DNA of 64,000 nucleotides. It comes from Mercenaria mercenaria. Lineage: Eukaryota; Mollusca; Bivalvia; Venerida; Veneridae. Shown here piece by piece: positions 46,001-55,019 of this stretch; within the stretch, counting starts at the first letter, position 1, and every line of letters starts with the position of its first letter. The DNA is taken from the NCBI RefSeq assembly GCF_021730395.1, contig NW_026461893.1, positions 1 through 64,000 on the forward strand, in the 5' to 3' direction. The notes under the pieces are model-generated. The model did no database searches. It worked only from the letters and a program-made list of their open reading frames with translations, and was not told the DNA's origin. The position numbers were made by a program, and so were the translations under genes.

Positions 46001-48540
46001 CTTGTGCTTTTGGTTAAGGGCATTTGAAGGACCAAATAAACTGCCTCTTGAGCACTAACTTCAACGCTATTTGAAAACACATTTCCAATATGTCTCACTT
46101 GTCTTTTGATGTCCAAGTTCCCATTCCTTGCTTCTTTGGCAGCTGCATGTAACAAATTACTCATACCTCTTTGAGACTTACTAATATATGACACTATATA
46201 CATTGCACAAGCATAAGGATCTAGCACAAACTGTATGTCTACATTTGCCCTCCAACCTTTCAACACATGTTCATTATATAAATTCACACGTATTTCACTT
46301 GGATTACGTTTCAAAAATACCTTTGGTGAATTCAATGAACTTCTAATACATTTGATGTAATCTTCCTCACTCATTTGTACAACATCTGTCAAAAAGTTGT
46401 CATATGACATACTGTATCCATCTTTCTCATCATTCATTTTTTTCTGTAATTGTTGATATAATTTATGGTACTTGTCTCTGTCAGTTTCAAGAGGGTTCAA
46501 AATCATAGTCCTGGGAAGAGGTGGTAGTGGATAACCAAAGCGACAAATTCTATCTACTCTTTTTCTACAAGTTCTAGAATGTTTGTGAGTTTGAATTTCT
46601 ACAAGAGAACCAACAGCTGGACTATTGATAGAACATGTCAAAAACTGATCCACATATGCAATCAAATCATTAATGGAATCCACATTGTATTTTGGTGCAT
46701 TCTTTACCCATACAATCATGTGAATGTGTGGAGACCCACGCTGCTGAAATTCATCTCTGTAAAAATAATCAGCAATTTCTCCAAGTGGTTTGTGTTCACT
46801 CTTAAGAACTGTATTAATAAACTCTTGTACTCTGTGGTCAAAATATCTAGAACAAGTGACTGGATCTGACTGAATAAGTTTAATCTTTTGTTCCCATGAA
46901 ATTCCTTCAATTTGCTCATCAGAATAGTTGACCTTATCATTTAAAGTAGCTAACATTTTCAAAAGATCAATCCATCTAGTGTCAGCAGAAGACAATGACA
47001 TGAACCATGTTGGCATACCTAACTGTCTTAGCATTGCATATACATCTTTCTTTCGAGATTCCAAATAAGCAGGTGAGTTTCTAAGCTGTTTAAATAAATA
47101 GTAACCTTCATCATTTCTGACAATATTATCAATGTACTCAGAGTTTATTACGTGAGCTGCTGTCATTTTACTTGTACCTGTTCGACATCTTCTAACAGCA
47201 AGATTGGCTTTATCATTCAGCTGCTTCATTTGTATCTTTTTTAGTTTAAAGAATATATTTGGCACACAATTAGCAGCCCTTCTGTCTTGGCTTCTTAATT
47301 CCCATTTTGCAATGTCACTATAATTTACTCGCACAATTCTTGCTTCGTTTTCAGGACGCCTTTTACCACAAAATATGCTTGGGAAACAAAGATATTCCGA
47401 ATCTGTGTCTTGAAATATGCTAAGTGGTTGTTGACCTTCCCCTGGTGCAAATGTAAATGTCATGTTTCGATTTTCCAGGTTGGCATCGTCTAGTAAAGTG
47501 TCAATATTTCCAACATTTTCCTGTGCGACTTCTTCTGCATCTGAATCATACAGCTCTTCACTATTACCTGTACTGTCTGAAGTTTGATATTTTGATTTTT
47601 CTTCACATGTATAATGGTCAAGAATTTCACCAGAAACATTTTCAAAGTCCTCGACGTCAAAATTTGATGCATGATTTATTAATGTTTGAAAACAGGATCG
47701 CAATAAAGTGTTGTAATTTTGGTCGTTTTTATACTCCTCCAGAAGGTCAGCCATACAAGAGTCAAAGTCTTCATAACTGGTATTTTTTAAACTTTCCACT
47801 TGAGACTCCAAGAATTCATTCAAAATTTCATTAGTGTTTGCTGTTACGCTTTCGATCCAATGCTCATCAATTTCAACATTAGCATTTTTATAAAGATCAC
47901 TGTTTTTCATTAACCAATGTAAAGCAACAAGTACTTTGTGGGGTCTTACATTTTCAGAGAAAGCACATGACTTGAAAGACATTTTTTTCTTCAGTTTTAC
48001 TGGTACCGTAACATTTTCATCAAAAGGTCTTGGTAATGCATTTACAACAGGTTGATTATCAACTGGTACATTTACAACATTTCCTTTAATTGACAACTGA
48101 CGACCTCTTGGGAGTTCTCTTAATTGCATAAATGGTATACGTAAAGCAATTAAACGCTCTTCTAATGAGAAAAGTTCCAACTCCTTTGGCTTAACTGGCC
48201 ACTTCATCCCATTTAAAACAGACAATTTCGGTACTTTACCACTGTTTATGCTAGATTTACATGTTCTACAAACCCATTCTTTGTTATCGACTGATATCAC
48301 CCCTGTTATATATTTTTCTTTCTCCTTGCAAATTAAATACTTTACTTCTGTTACACTGTGTTTGAACCATGTTTGATGACAGCAACTGCATATATATACA
48401 GGCCCAAGTGATATTCTTTCTTGAAAACGATCAATACAAGTGTCAATATCTTGTCCGCACCGTCTTCTCTTTTTTTGCAAGCATTCAGCTTCAGATAAAG
48501 AAGCATCTTTTCTCTTCAAAACTTTCCTTTTATTATCCAT
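43090..48540 (-). CDS. Helentron Rep-helicase-endonuclease (1,816 codons, uninterrupted)
   Basis: Catalyses rolling-circle transposition: nicking and joining by Rep, unwinding by the helicase. Near residues 50-95 are zinc-finger-like cysteines (YICSCCHQTW, WVCRTC), followed by a DUF6570-like segment (NGMKWPVKPKELELFSLEER). HUH Rep motif GSPHIHMIVW is near residue 604, and the tyrosine motif AMYIVSYISKSQ near 780. The helicase starts near 1,142 with Walker A GGAGVGKS, then IIDEISMV, GDLFQLKPV, RSVHRAQGTTLESA and HYVALSRVKSLDKL. The endonuclease near 1,605-1,816 has NCRSLH, AETRL, GDFNID and SDH, so its catalytic residues appear present. The ATG at 48,540 need not be the true start: the frame stays coding upstream (WRLDARSKDAEKV) into the preceding basic region, reached by a one-base shift. 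Codon use looks uniform. Confidence 0.92.
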   Translation of the reverse strand: MDNKRKVLKRKDASLSEAECLQKKRRRCGQDIDTCIDRFQERISLGPVYICSCCHQTWFKHSVTEVKYLICKEKEKYITGVISVDNKEWVCRTCKSSINSGKVPKLSVLNGMKWPVKPKELELFSLEERLIALRIPFMQLRELPRGRQLSIKGNVVNVPVDNQPVVNALPRPFDENVTVPVKLKKKMSFKSCAFSENVRPHKVLVALHWLMKNSDLYKNANVEIDEHWIESVTANTNEILNEFLESQVESLKNTSYEDFDSCMADLLEEYKNDQNYNTLLRSCFQTLINHASNFDVEDFENVSGEILDHYTCEEKSKYQTSDSTGNSEELYDSDAEEVAQENVGNIDTLLDDANLENRNMTFTFAPGEGQQPLSIFQDTDSEYLCFPSIFCGKRRPENEARIVRVNYSDIAKWELRSQDRRAANCVPNIFFKLKKIQMKQLNDKANLAVRRCRTGTSKMTAAHVINSEYIDNIVRNDEGYYLFKQLRNSPAYLESRKKDVYAMLRQLGMPTWFMSLSSADTRWIDLLKMLATLNDKVNYSDEQIEGISWEQKIKLIQSDPVTCSRYFDHRVQEFINTVLKSEHKPLGEIADYFYRDEFQQRGSPHIHMIVWVKNAPKYNVDSINDLIAYVDQFLTCSINSPAVGSLVEIQTHKHSRTCRKRVDRICRFGYPLPPLPRTMILNPLETDRDKYHKLYQQLQKKMNDEKDGYSMSYDNFLTDVVQMSEEDYIKCIRSSLNSPKVFLKRNPSEIRVNLYNEHVLKGWRANVDIQFVLDPYACAMYIVSYISKSQRGMSNLLHAAAKEARNGNLDIKRQVRHIGNVFSNSVEVSAQEAVYLVLQMPLTKSTRDVVFINTSTPNERVQLLKPVSILENLPAESTDIMSDNVIKRYSKRPKVLQHYCLADYVSQFEVIYPDGNGDSDERNDDEDNMEITDDEELEEIETVITLKTGIKIRRRQNSKVIRYVRFNRKTDEENHYREKLLLFHPWRNELTDLLPANFNTYKEHYESLKETVDQKCSYYEHHAEELEIARDLAEAEYDAFDEIAPGTQQVEAETAEEETVESETFMYFNPDRAVEHREYDIGIEIGCSVSAPQIVTNENVLSDEDYRSLLQSLNIKQKQFYNHVIHWVKTKHASLYTFLSGGAGVGKSVVIKALYQTLYRILNLKEGENPDDIRVLLCAYTGKAAFNINGSTISSAFKQKYKQANQTLTCDALNTFRSKYKNLSVVIIDEISMVSNGMLNFINQRLQELKGTRTPFGGVSIIVVGDLFQLKPVSGDWIFNDLTHDAAALSINLWKEHFSMYELTVIMRQKDDLKFAELLNRLRSNCLTDDDKVVLKQCEINTDAQNYQKDSPHLFAENYYMHIFNEKIIDSLNTEKVLIPCHDSVVFPKLSNEKQKEAIQRLPTEPNKTANLHCQLLVVVGMIYDLTVNVDTEDGLANGASCIVKHLEYKQVETNRPSVIWVQFDEANAGNETRIKYKNRGFYHTEISHNWTPIFDIERSFTYNKKTFERIQFPLQPSAGRSVHRAQGTTLESAVIDLSQRKTRKVPHLHYVALSRVKSLDKLQILNFNEQALQVDQKVKTEMDRLQNSARLELCYVPLESVDSVLKVAFNNCRSLHKHFKDVKYDHSLMSSHIFGLAETRLCFSDTDADYDIDGFHLIRNDQSSQSPTQRPSHGIAVYVRSELNISSYCSFNSENFEFTIVKIVQGNQEVQIVVLYKSPNMSDSIFRTFLRDELLQRVSLSTPIVILGDFNIDVAVKSRPVLQYLSERLVCEQLVNEPTTDYLTTLDLIFSNLDATVGTVETYWSDHKIIYLYKN

Positions 48541-48569
48541 AACCTTTTCAGCATCTTTACTCCTTGCAT

Positions 48570-49328
48570 CTAATCTCCATTGCTGTTTTGCAATTCTTTC
48601 TCTTCCAAATTATATGGATTTGATCTTGATTTTCTCTTTGACTTATTTTGTATTTCAAGTTCTCTTTGTTTAATGTCATCACTTGTTCGTTTCTCTCTTC
48701 TTTGTTTTGCTTCCCAAAGCTTAAATTCTTTAACTAATCTCGCCCTTCTTTTCAACATCTTCTCATTTTCTTTCTCTTTCTCTCTGAATTCTTCAGACTG
48801 TCTGGCATTGCACATTGACTGAAGCGAGCGCTGTCTATCTTTCTTCTGATATTCTTCAGACTGTCTGGCATTGTGCATTGACTGAAGCGAGCGCTGTCTA
48901 TCTTTCTTCTGATATTCTTCAGACTGTCTGGCATTGCGCTTTGATTGAAGCGAGCGCTGTCTATCTTTCTTCTGATATTCTTCAGACTGTCTGGCATTGC
49001 GCATTGATTGAAGCGTGCGCTGTCTATCTTTCTTCTGATATTCTTCAGACTGTCTGGCATTGCGCTTTGATTGAAGCGAGCGCTGTCTATCTTTCTTCTG
49101 ATATTCTTCAGACTGTCTGGCATTGCGCATTGACTGAAGCGAGCGCTGTCTATCTTTCTTCTGATATTCTTCAGACTGTCTGGCATTGTGTTTTGATTGA
49201 AGAGTGTACTCTTTATCCTTATTTTTAAATTCATCACTTTGTCTTTTCTTCTGCATGTAAGTTCTCATGTAAATTGTTCTTGAAGGCATTTTTTGCTTTT
49301 TTGTTTCCTTTAATTTACTTCTTTGCAT
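48570..49328 (-). CDS. Helentron basic linker with seven 21-residue repeats (252 codons)
   Basis: Lys/Arg/Gln/Glu-rich, with seven copies of NARQSEEYQKKDRQRSLQS-type 21-mers, probably a charged helix or coiled coil. Similar basic stretches precede the zinc-finger/Rep part in other Helitron proteins that I know of. It is in the same frame as the protease segment upstream, separated by one TGA (49,404-49,406) with coding-like text between (SPQDSNCDPDVTLIGKYFKD). Its 3' end runs into the Rep frame after a one-base frame change near 48,600. The most likely reading is the middle of one long Helentron protein. Whether the TGA and shift are real lesions, assembly errors or spliced out cannot be told here. 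Confidence 0.75.
   Translation of the reverse strand: MQRSKLKETKKQKMPSRTIYMRTYMQKKRQSDEFKNKDKEYTLQSKHNARQSEEYQKKDRQRSLQSMRNARQSEEYQKKDRQRSLQSKRNARQSEEYQKKDRQRTLQSMRNARQSEEYQKKDRQRSLQSKRNARQSEEYQKKDRQRSLQSMHNARQSEEYQKKDRQRSLQSMCNARQSEEFREKEKENEKMLKRRARLVKEFKLWEAKQRREKRTSDDIKQRELEIQNKSKRKSRSNPYNLEEKELQNSNGD
48791..49231 (-). repeat. 63-bp coding minisatellite, seven units
   Basis: CTTCAGACTGTCTGGCATTG starts units at 48,791, 48,854, 48,917, 48,980, 49,043, 49,106 and 49,169, exactly 63 bp apart. Units differ at very few positions, so the array is young. It encodes the 21-residue repeat of the basic linker and keeps the frame. Confidence 0.95.
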
Positions 49329-49403
49329 TTGATCTTTGAAGTACTTGCCTATGAGTGTTACATCTGGATCACAGTTTGAATCTTGTGGCGATGTTTCTTT
49401 TTC

Positions 49404-50793
49404 TCAAGCAGTACTATGATGACTAGGAGACTTCTTTTTCCTCTTATTTGTCACAGTTTTCCATTCATTTAAGCCAGGAGTGCCAGCAACAACATTGACT
49501 GATTCAACATTCTGTTCACTTAAACACATTGTTGGTTCACAATAAACATTGGAAAAACGTACAGGCAATAAGTCAAATTGCTGTGTTATGTCGATCAACA
49601 TACTGTCATACAAGGCATACATGTATGTAACAAGATCTTGTAACTGATGAAACGAAATAAGTATTGATGTTCCATTTTCTGAGGACAACCCAGTTAGACC
49701 ATGTGAATGTGAATCAAAAAAGAAATATTGGTCTTCCTTCTTAAACACAGCTGAACAAACTGATCCCATCATAAGTAGCAAGTAAGAGGACTTGGTAAAT
49801 GCAGTATCCAATGACTGATAAAAAGAAGGCAAATTCATTGTAGCAAACTGCTGTGTGCAAACACCAGAGATGACCTCTAACTTGGTAACAGAAATCTGTT
49901 TATTCATGATAATAATATGGACTGGAAGTTCATCAAAATTTAACAGGAAATTCCTAAATCTGTTTGTTCTTTGGAGCTCTTGTACAGTTTTCTTATATAA
50001 TGAATCCCCATCTAAAAGAACATTATCCAAGTCTTTGCTGCAATTCAACCTTGAATAATTAGCATGAATCAAGGAACACATAGCATTTAATGTGCACTGC
50101 CTGCCACGTGACTCTACACTGAAAATATTTTCACCTTGATGAAATGAGCCCAGGATAAATACATCAGAACCTGCTGGTCTTGAGAGTATATTGAAAACTG
50201 GTGCAGCAACATATGACGGTTCACAAACAGAGAAAACAGATGATTCTATTTCAGATGTAAACATAGTACAATCAAACTGGAGAGTTTTATCAGTTTCCTT
50301 TCTGGTTTCACAATGCAAGTCACTTGGTATGCCACAAGAAATATTTTGCATACAGCTTGTTAAATCATCAAGCATATCAGTTGGCAAATCATTCAGTAAA
50401 TCATTTAGCAAGTCATCAAGCAAATCATCAATCAAATCATCAAGTTTATAATCAGTATCAATCAATCTACTATTCAGCGCAGATGGCCCAGAGGGCTCAG
50501 AGAGGTGGGCATCGACCCCCATCTGCTTTCCAGTGCCCTGCTCAAAATCAATATCAATCAATGCAAGTTCCAGCGCAGATGGCCCAGAGGGCTCAGAGAG
50601 GCAGGCATCGACCCCCATCTGCTTTCCAGTGCCCTGCACAGATAGACCAAAGAGCCTATCTGTACCCATACCAGATGGCCCAGACGCAGACGCGACATTA
50701 GGCACAGGCCACAGTGGACCTGTAGGGTCATCCCGACCCTCATCTGGTGTAGCTGCATCACTCTTCTCAGAACCATTCAACTCAACCATAGAC
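49404..50793 (-). CDS. Helentron cysteine-protease-like segment (exon 2)
   Basis: The exon begins at a splice acceptor (TTTTTACATTTTCAG before GTCTATGG); the ATG at 50,789-50,787 is its first Met. After an acidic low-complexity part with a 32-residue tandem repeat and a (DDLLN)n stretch comes a globular domain: GSFHQGENIF, SRGRQCTLNAM (Cys codon 50,096-50,094), VLLDGDSLYK, and FFFDSHSHGLTG (~49,700-49,720), then GTSILISFHQLQDLVTYM. A Cys in R-Q-C-x-x-N-A and an Asp-x-His pair match the peptidase C76/herpesvirus tegument-type deubiquitinase layout; an OTU-type protease, reported for some Helitrons, is the alternative. I assign cysteine protease with moderate confidence. It ends at the TGA at 49,404-49,406. 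Confidence 0.65.
50362..50460 (-). repeat. Short coding repeat (DDLLN)n
   Basis: AAATCATC/CAGTAAATCATT-like 12- to 15-bp units encode an Asp-Asp-Leu-rich run (LDDLIDDLLDDLLNDLLN). Low complexity within the acidic part of the protease exon. Confidence 0.7.
50475..50645 (-). repeat. 96-bp coding tandem duplication
   Basis: CAGCGCAGATGGCCCAGAGG begins at 50,475 and again at 50,571. The 32-residue unit contains GTGKQMGVDA and LSEPSGPSAL. The copies are almost identical, pointing to a recent duplication that kept the frame. Confidence 0.9.
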
Positions 50794-51219
50794 CTGAAAA
50801 TGTAAAAAACAAGGTACATTTTGAGAAAGACTTCTCTGTCTGACTCAAAATGCTTTACAATGAAAAACATAAAGAACAGGACACAGCTTAATTTTAAACT
50901 ACAGCCTTCAATGAAATAACCCACCCCTTTCCCTATAGCTGTTTGTTCAAGATGTTTTTGCAAATTTTTAAGGTATAATTATCTTTTCAAATGGTGACAG
51001 GGTGCCGCAATCATAAATTAACAACATTAACATCTTGGCATTCCAACAAAATTACACAACACTTGTACATTCCAACAAAATTACACAACACTTGTAACTC
51101 TCAAAGTGAGTAATAAAGTTCAGACTAAATTGTTGTAGTAATTCTGCCATAAGTGAAATAAAGCTAACATACAACTGTAAGGACTCAATAGTTTTCAAAA
51201 CATGTTGGTGTTCATTTAC
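50794..51219 (-). other. Predicted intron of the Helentron gene
   Basis: Donor GGTGTTAG/GTAAATG at 51,220/51,219 and acceptor CATTTTCAG/GTCTATGG at 50,794/50,793. Joining them keeps the frame (..DMGV-RS-MVELNGSE..). The intron carries a 29-bp tandem duplication (CATTCCAACAAAATTACACA at 51,039 and 51,068). Confidence 0.6.
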
Positions 51220-51323
51220 CTAACACCCATGTCAATTCCTCTATCTGCTTCTCTTTTATCTCTCATTCGAGCAGTTTTAGCATTCCTGGCTTGGCTACAG
51301 GACTTCTTCCTTAATTTTGGCAT
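51220..51323 (-). CDS. Helentron N-terminal exon (basic)
   Basis: ATG at 51,323 starts MPKLRKKSCSQARNAKTARM followed by RDKREADRGIDMGV, a Lys/Arg-rich peptide like the N termini of other Helitron/Helentron proteins. It ends at a good GTAAAT donor whose splice to 50,793 preserves frame with the protease exon. Sequence just upstream (TTACATTTGTACTTAG before GATG) could itself be an acceptor, so a further 5' exon is possible. Confidence 0.55.
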
Positions 51324-52640
51324 CCTAAGTACAAATGTAACAGTAAATATAGTAAAGACATTTTTTCAATTATACAAGTATTTATGAAGGTTTATGTAAG
51401 CTGGCAGAGAAATGTTTTAAACTTTATACAATAATTATTTATAAGCTTGGACTCCAAAGGCCTCACACAAGAAAGGTTGGAACCTATATGACAAATTAGC
51501 CGAGTACTGAACCTTTACAGGAAAAGACAAAGTGTCATCTAGTCTATAAAAACTTGGTGTTCAGTAACAGTGACCTTGATCTTACCAACAGTTGAGGTCT
51601 TGCACTGTGTGTCTAAAGCAGATATCAACTATCATAAGACTAAATACAAGCTTTTACATGTTAAAATGACCAACATACCAACTTAACTTTACCATACATT
51701 TTCTTCTGAGCACTGACCCTGTTATTTAACATATATCAGAGAACTGTGAGTCAGGGAGTCATGGAATAGAAAAAATATTTCTGTTTGCATTCAAATTATA
51801 TTACCTCACTCCTGAAAGTCCCCTATCTTATGCTCTCTCAATCAAATACTTGAAGTCCACAAACAGGTCACCTCCTCCAACACTAGAATTACTGTCACTA
51901 TCAATTTGTTTAATCACTAATTTCACTATATTAATCTGTCACTATCAGTTTTTTCAGTCACAATATATAACACAATAAATATAATGTATAAAAATAAATT
52001 GTCACAAAGAATTTCTTCAGAATGTTTTCAGAAGGCTCAAGTTGATACTAGAAGAAAAAGAAAAGTTTGTTAGTCAATATAAGATTGATGACATGTTACA
52101 AAAAGATGACCATAATGGTCCTGAATCGCTCAGCTATCCACACATGATCAAGTTTTGAACTGAGCTCACAGATCAAGACAAATATTTTTAGCAACTTTCA
52201 TCAAGATGCATTGAAGAATATGGCTTCTAGAGCGGTCACAAAGTCCATTTACAAGCTATGATTATACTGGAACTTATTTTACAATGACAGGAAAATACTT
52301 TTTAATCTATAATATGTCTCAAAGTATATCAGTAGACTACTTTCAAAGAAATTTACGGATATGTAAGAAATAAAGCAAAACATAAAGTGATAACCATGTT
52401 CAACAAGGAAGTGTTCTCCCTGGAAGAGGCCCTTTTTAGCATTGGTAATTTTTAACAGAAATGTGTGTTTATTGTGTAAGGATCATGATCTGAATTTGTT
52501 CTTTTTATTTGAAAATTGTTAATACAAGAACAGATAGCAACAAAATTATTCAATCCACAGAATTTAGCAATCTTTTTTTACCAATGGCACTTATACTACC
52601 CGGTACGGCTGAAGCCTGCGATTGTATTATTAACAATTGC
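51324..52640. other. Region upstream of the Helentron gene; 5' terminus not found
   Basis: AT-rich, no domain recognised. It should contain the Helentron promoter and left end, but no hairpin or terminal motif stood out. Confidence 0.4.
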
Positions 52641-52643
52641 AAG

Positions 52644-52796
52644 TCAATAATTTGAGAAATGGGTACAATTCTGTTTTTGCAGAATTTTAGCGCATTTCAA
52701 ACATGATTTTTCTGCCATCAATGCAGAAATTCTAATAAATATTTTTTTTTCTTCCTCGGACAGAGATCGGGTACGATCCACTCCAACTGAAGAATC
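52644..52796 (-). CDS. Possible terminal exon, unknown protein
   Basis: A pyrimidine-rich acceptor (TTTTTATCTTTTCAG) precedes 50 codons, DSSVGVDRTRSLSEEEKKIF.., with a C-x2-C (SCLKCAKIL), ending FSNY and a stop. Composition looks protein-like, but no family is recognised. Its 5' edge coincides with the start of the tandem array, so any upstream exon would lie beyond 54.3 kb. Weak call. Confidence 0.25.
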   Translation of the reverse strand, partial: DSSVGVDRTRSLSEEEKKIFIRISALMAEKSCLKCAKILQKQNCTHFSNY

Positions 52797-52802
52797 CTGA
52801 AA

Positions 52803-54195
52803 AGATAAAAACATCATCAAGGTCAACATTCTGATCAATTTTCATAAAGATCCATTGAAAAGTATGGCCTCTAAAGAGGTCACAAGGTTTTTCCATTTTT
52901 AGACCTAATGACCTAGTTTTTGAGCGCACCTGACCCAGTTTCAAACTTGACCTAGATATCATCAAGGCAAACATTCTGACTAATTTTCATGAAGATCCAT
53001 TGAAAGATATGGCCTCTAGGGAGGTCACAAGGTTTTTCCATTTTTAGACCGACTGACCTAGTTTTGGACTGCAGTTGACCCACTTTCGAACTTGACCTAG
53101 ATATCATCAAGATGAAGATTCAGACCAACTTTCATACAGATCCCATGAAAAATATCACCTCTAGTGAGGTCACAAGGTTTTTCTATTTTTAGACCTACTG
53201 ACCTAGTTTTTAATTTCACGTGACCCAGTTTCAAACTTGACCTAGATATCATCAAGATGAACATTCGGACCAACTTTCATACAGATTCCATGAAAAATAT
53301 GGCCTCTAGAGAGATCACAAGGTTTTCCTATTTTTTCTTTATTAGACCTACTGACCTAGTTTTTAATCGCAGTTGACCCAGTTTCGAACTTGACCTAGAT
53401 ATCTTCAAGATAAATATTCAGACCAACTTTCATACAGATCCCATGATAAATATGGCCTCTAGAGAGGTCACAAGGTTTTTCTATTATTTGACCTACTGAC
53501 CTACTTTTTGAAGACACGTGATCCACTTTCGAACTCGACCTAGATATCATCAAGGTGAACATTCTGACCAATTTTCATGAAGACCTCATCAAATATATGG
53601 CCTCTAGAGAGGTCACAAGGTTTTTCTATTATGAGACCTACTGACCTAGTTTTTGACCGCATGTGACCCAGTTTCAGACTTGACCTAGATATCATCAAGA
53701 TGAACATTCAGACCAACTTTCATACAGATCTCATGAAAAATATGGTCTTTAGAGAGGTCACAAGGTTTTTCTATTATTTGACCTACTGACCTAGTTTTTT
53801 ACGACACGTGACCCAGTTTCGAACTTGACCTAGATATCATCAAGGTGAACATTCTGACCAATTTTCATGAAGATCTTGTGAAATATATGGCCTCTAGAGA
53901 GGTCACAAGGTTTTTCTATTTTTAGACCTACTGACCTAGTTTTTGAAGGCACGTGACCCAGTTTCGAACTTGACCTAGATATCATCAAGATGAACATTCT
54001 GACCAATTTTCATGAAGATCTTGTGAAATATATGGCCTCTAGAGAGGTCACAAGGTTTTTCTATTTTTAGACCTACTGACCTAGTTTTTGAAGGCACGTG
54101 ACCCAGTTTCGAACTTGACCTAGATATCATCAAGATGAACATTCTGTCCAACTTTCATAAAGATCCCACAAAAAATGTGACCTCTAGAGTGGTCA
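52803..54195 (+). repeat. ~145-bp tandem array, nine to ten units
   Basis: GACCTACTGACCTAGTTTTT-like starts recur near 52,902, 53,046, 53,190, 53,345, 53,490, 53,636, 53,780, 53,926 and 54,069. Each is followed by GTGACCCAGTTTCGAACTTG, CTAGATATCATCAAGATGAA, ACTTTCAT and GGCCTCTAGAGAGGTCACAA. The last two units are almost identical; earlier ones diverge. A well-known kind of repeat in venerid clams, by recall. Non-coding. Confidence 0.9.
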
Positions 54196-54290
54196 CAAGC
54201 AAAAGTTTACGGACGAACGCACGGACGACGGACGACGGACGCTGCGTGATCATAAAAAGCTCACCTTGTCACTATGTGACAGGTGAGCTA
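54180..54290 (+). repeat. Terminal module of the array with GACGGACGACGG run and hairpin
   Basis: CCTCTAGAGTGGTCACAAGC and AAAAGTTTACGGACG, an ACGGACGACGG run, then a hairpin AGCTCACCTTGTCAC / GTGACAGGTGAGCT (54,258-54,289). The same module is inside the MITE at 42,420-42,938 (hairpin ~42,588-42,619). Confidence 0.85.
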
Positions 54291-54295
54291 ATAAA

Positions 54296-55017
54296 AAGCA
54301 CAGAATCGTCAATACATTGAAAAACTATATTGCCCACTAAGCGTACCCTACATTGCACTAACGAATGCGCAAAAACTCAGTGCATTATAAATACCTGAGG
54401 CTAAAATGGCGAGGTAATTTTATAACGATGGTAAATATGAAAGTTTTTGTGTTTATTTTTAACGTTTTAAACTAATACAGATGTTTATCAAAATATCTAA
54501 TTGATATGTAATGAAAACATATATCATAATAACAATTTGTCCTTGGTTGAAATCGAGAGTGGACATTTTCTTAATTAAAAAAATCCAATCGAAAAGGATA
54601 TCTCAAAACTTTTCACTGAATTCTTAATTCGTAATATATGTATTTAAAACGTGTTAACTCAAAATACGTACCTACGCTCCAGGAGCTAGCATGCATGATC
54701 AGTGGTCTTATCCCCATAATATACAAATGTGGCTGTTTTTAAAATTTCCGAAAGCCAGGATGTATTTAAGAAATGACTTGACATTGTAAATATGTTTTTG
54801 TCTAGTACATTATTTACATTATTTTGTCAATAACACCTACTTATACAGTTTTTAAAGTATTCTGTTTTATTTAATACAAACACATACATGTTAATCATGT
54901 GTATATTAGCTGGAACCTCAAAGTAAGCTCGTTATGAAATGATTTTTGCATTGACATAATTTCATAAAACATTTCTATTGAAAATTTCGTATGCATGAAT
55001 CATTCACCAATATCAAG
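54296..55017. other. Spacer, nothing identified
   Basis: No gene or repeat boundary recognised. Confidence 0.4.
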
Positions 55018-55019
55018 TA

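Larger units (their letters stand above)
42939..51330 (-). mobile_element. Nearly complete Helentron (Helitron-like rolling-circle transposon)
   Basis: The minus-strand order is a spliced basic N-terminal exon, a cysteine-protease-like domain, a basic 63-bp-repeat region, zinc finger, HUH Rep with two tyrosines, PIF1-type helicase and apurinic-type endonuclease. The Rep-helicase pair defines Helitrons; a C-terminal endonuclease defines the Helentron branch. The 3' terminus should lie between the endonuclease stop (43,090) and the MITE end (42,938), where a 16-bp-stem hairpin occurs. The 5' end upstream of 51,323 was not found. Helentrons do not make target duplications, so exact ends need comparison of copies. 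Confidence 0.85.

Noticed and set aside
48815-49228. 137-codon plus-strand frame with AVYLSSDILQTVWHC repeats
   Set aside because: Antisense shadow of the 63-bp repeats in the Helentron basic linker.
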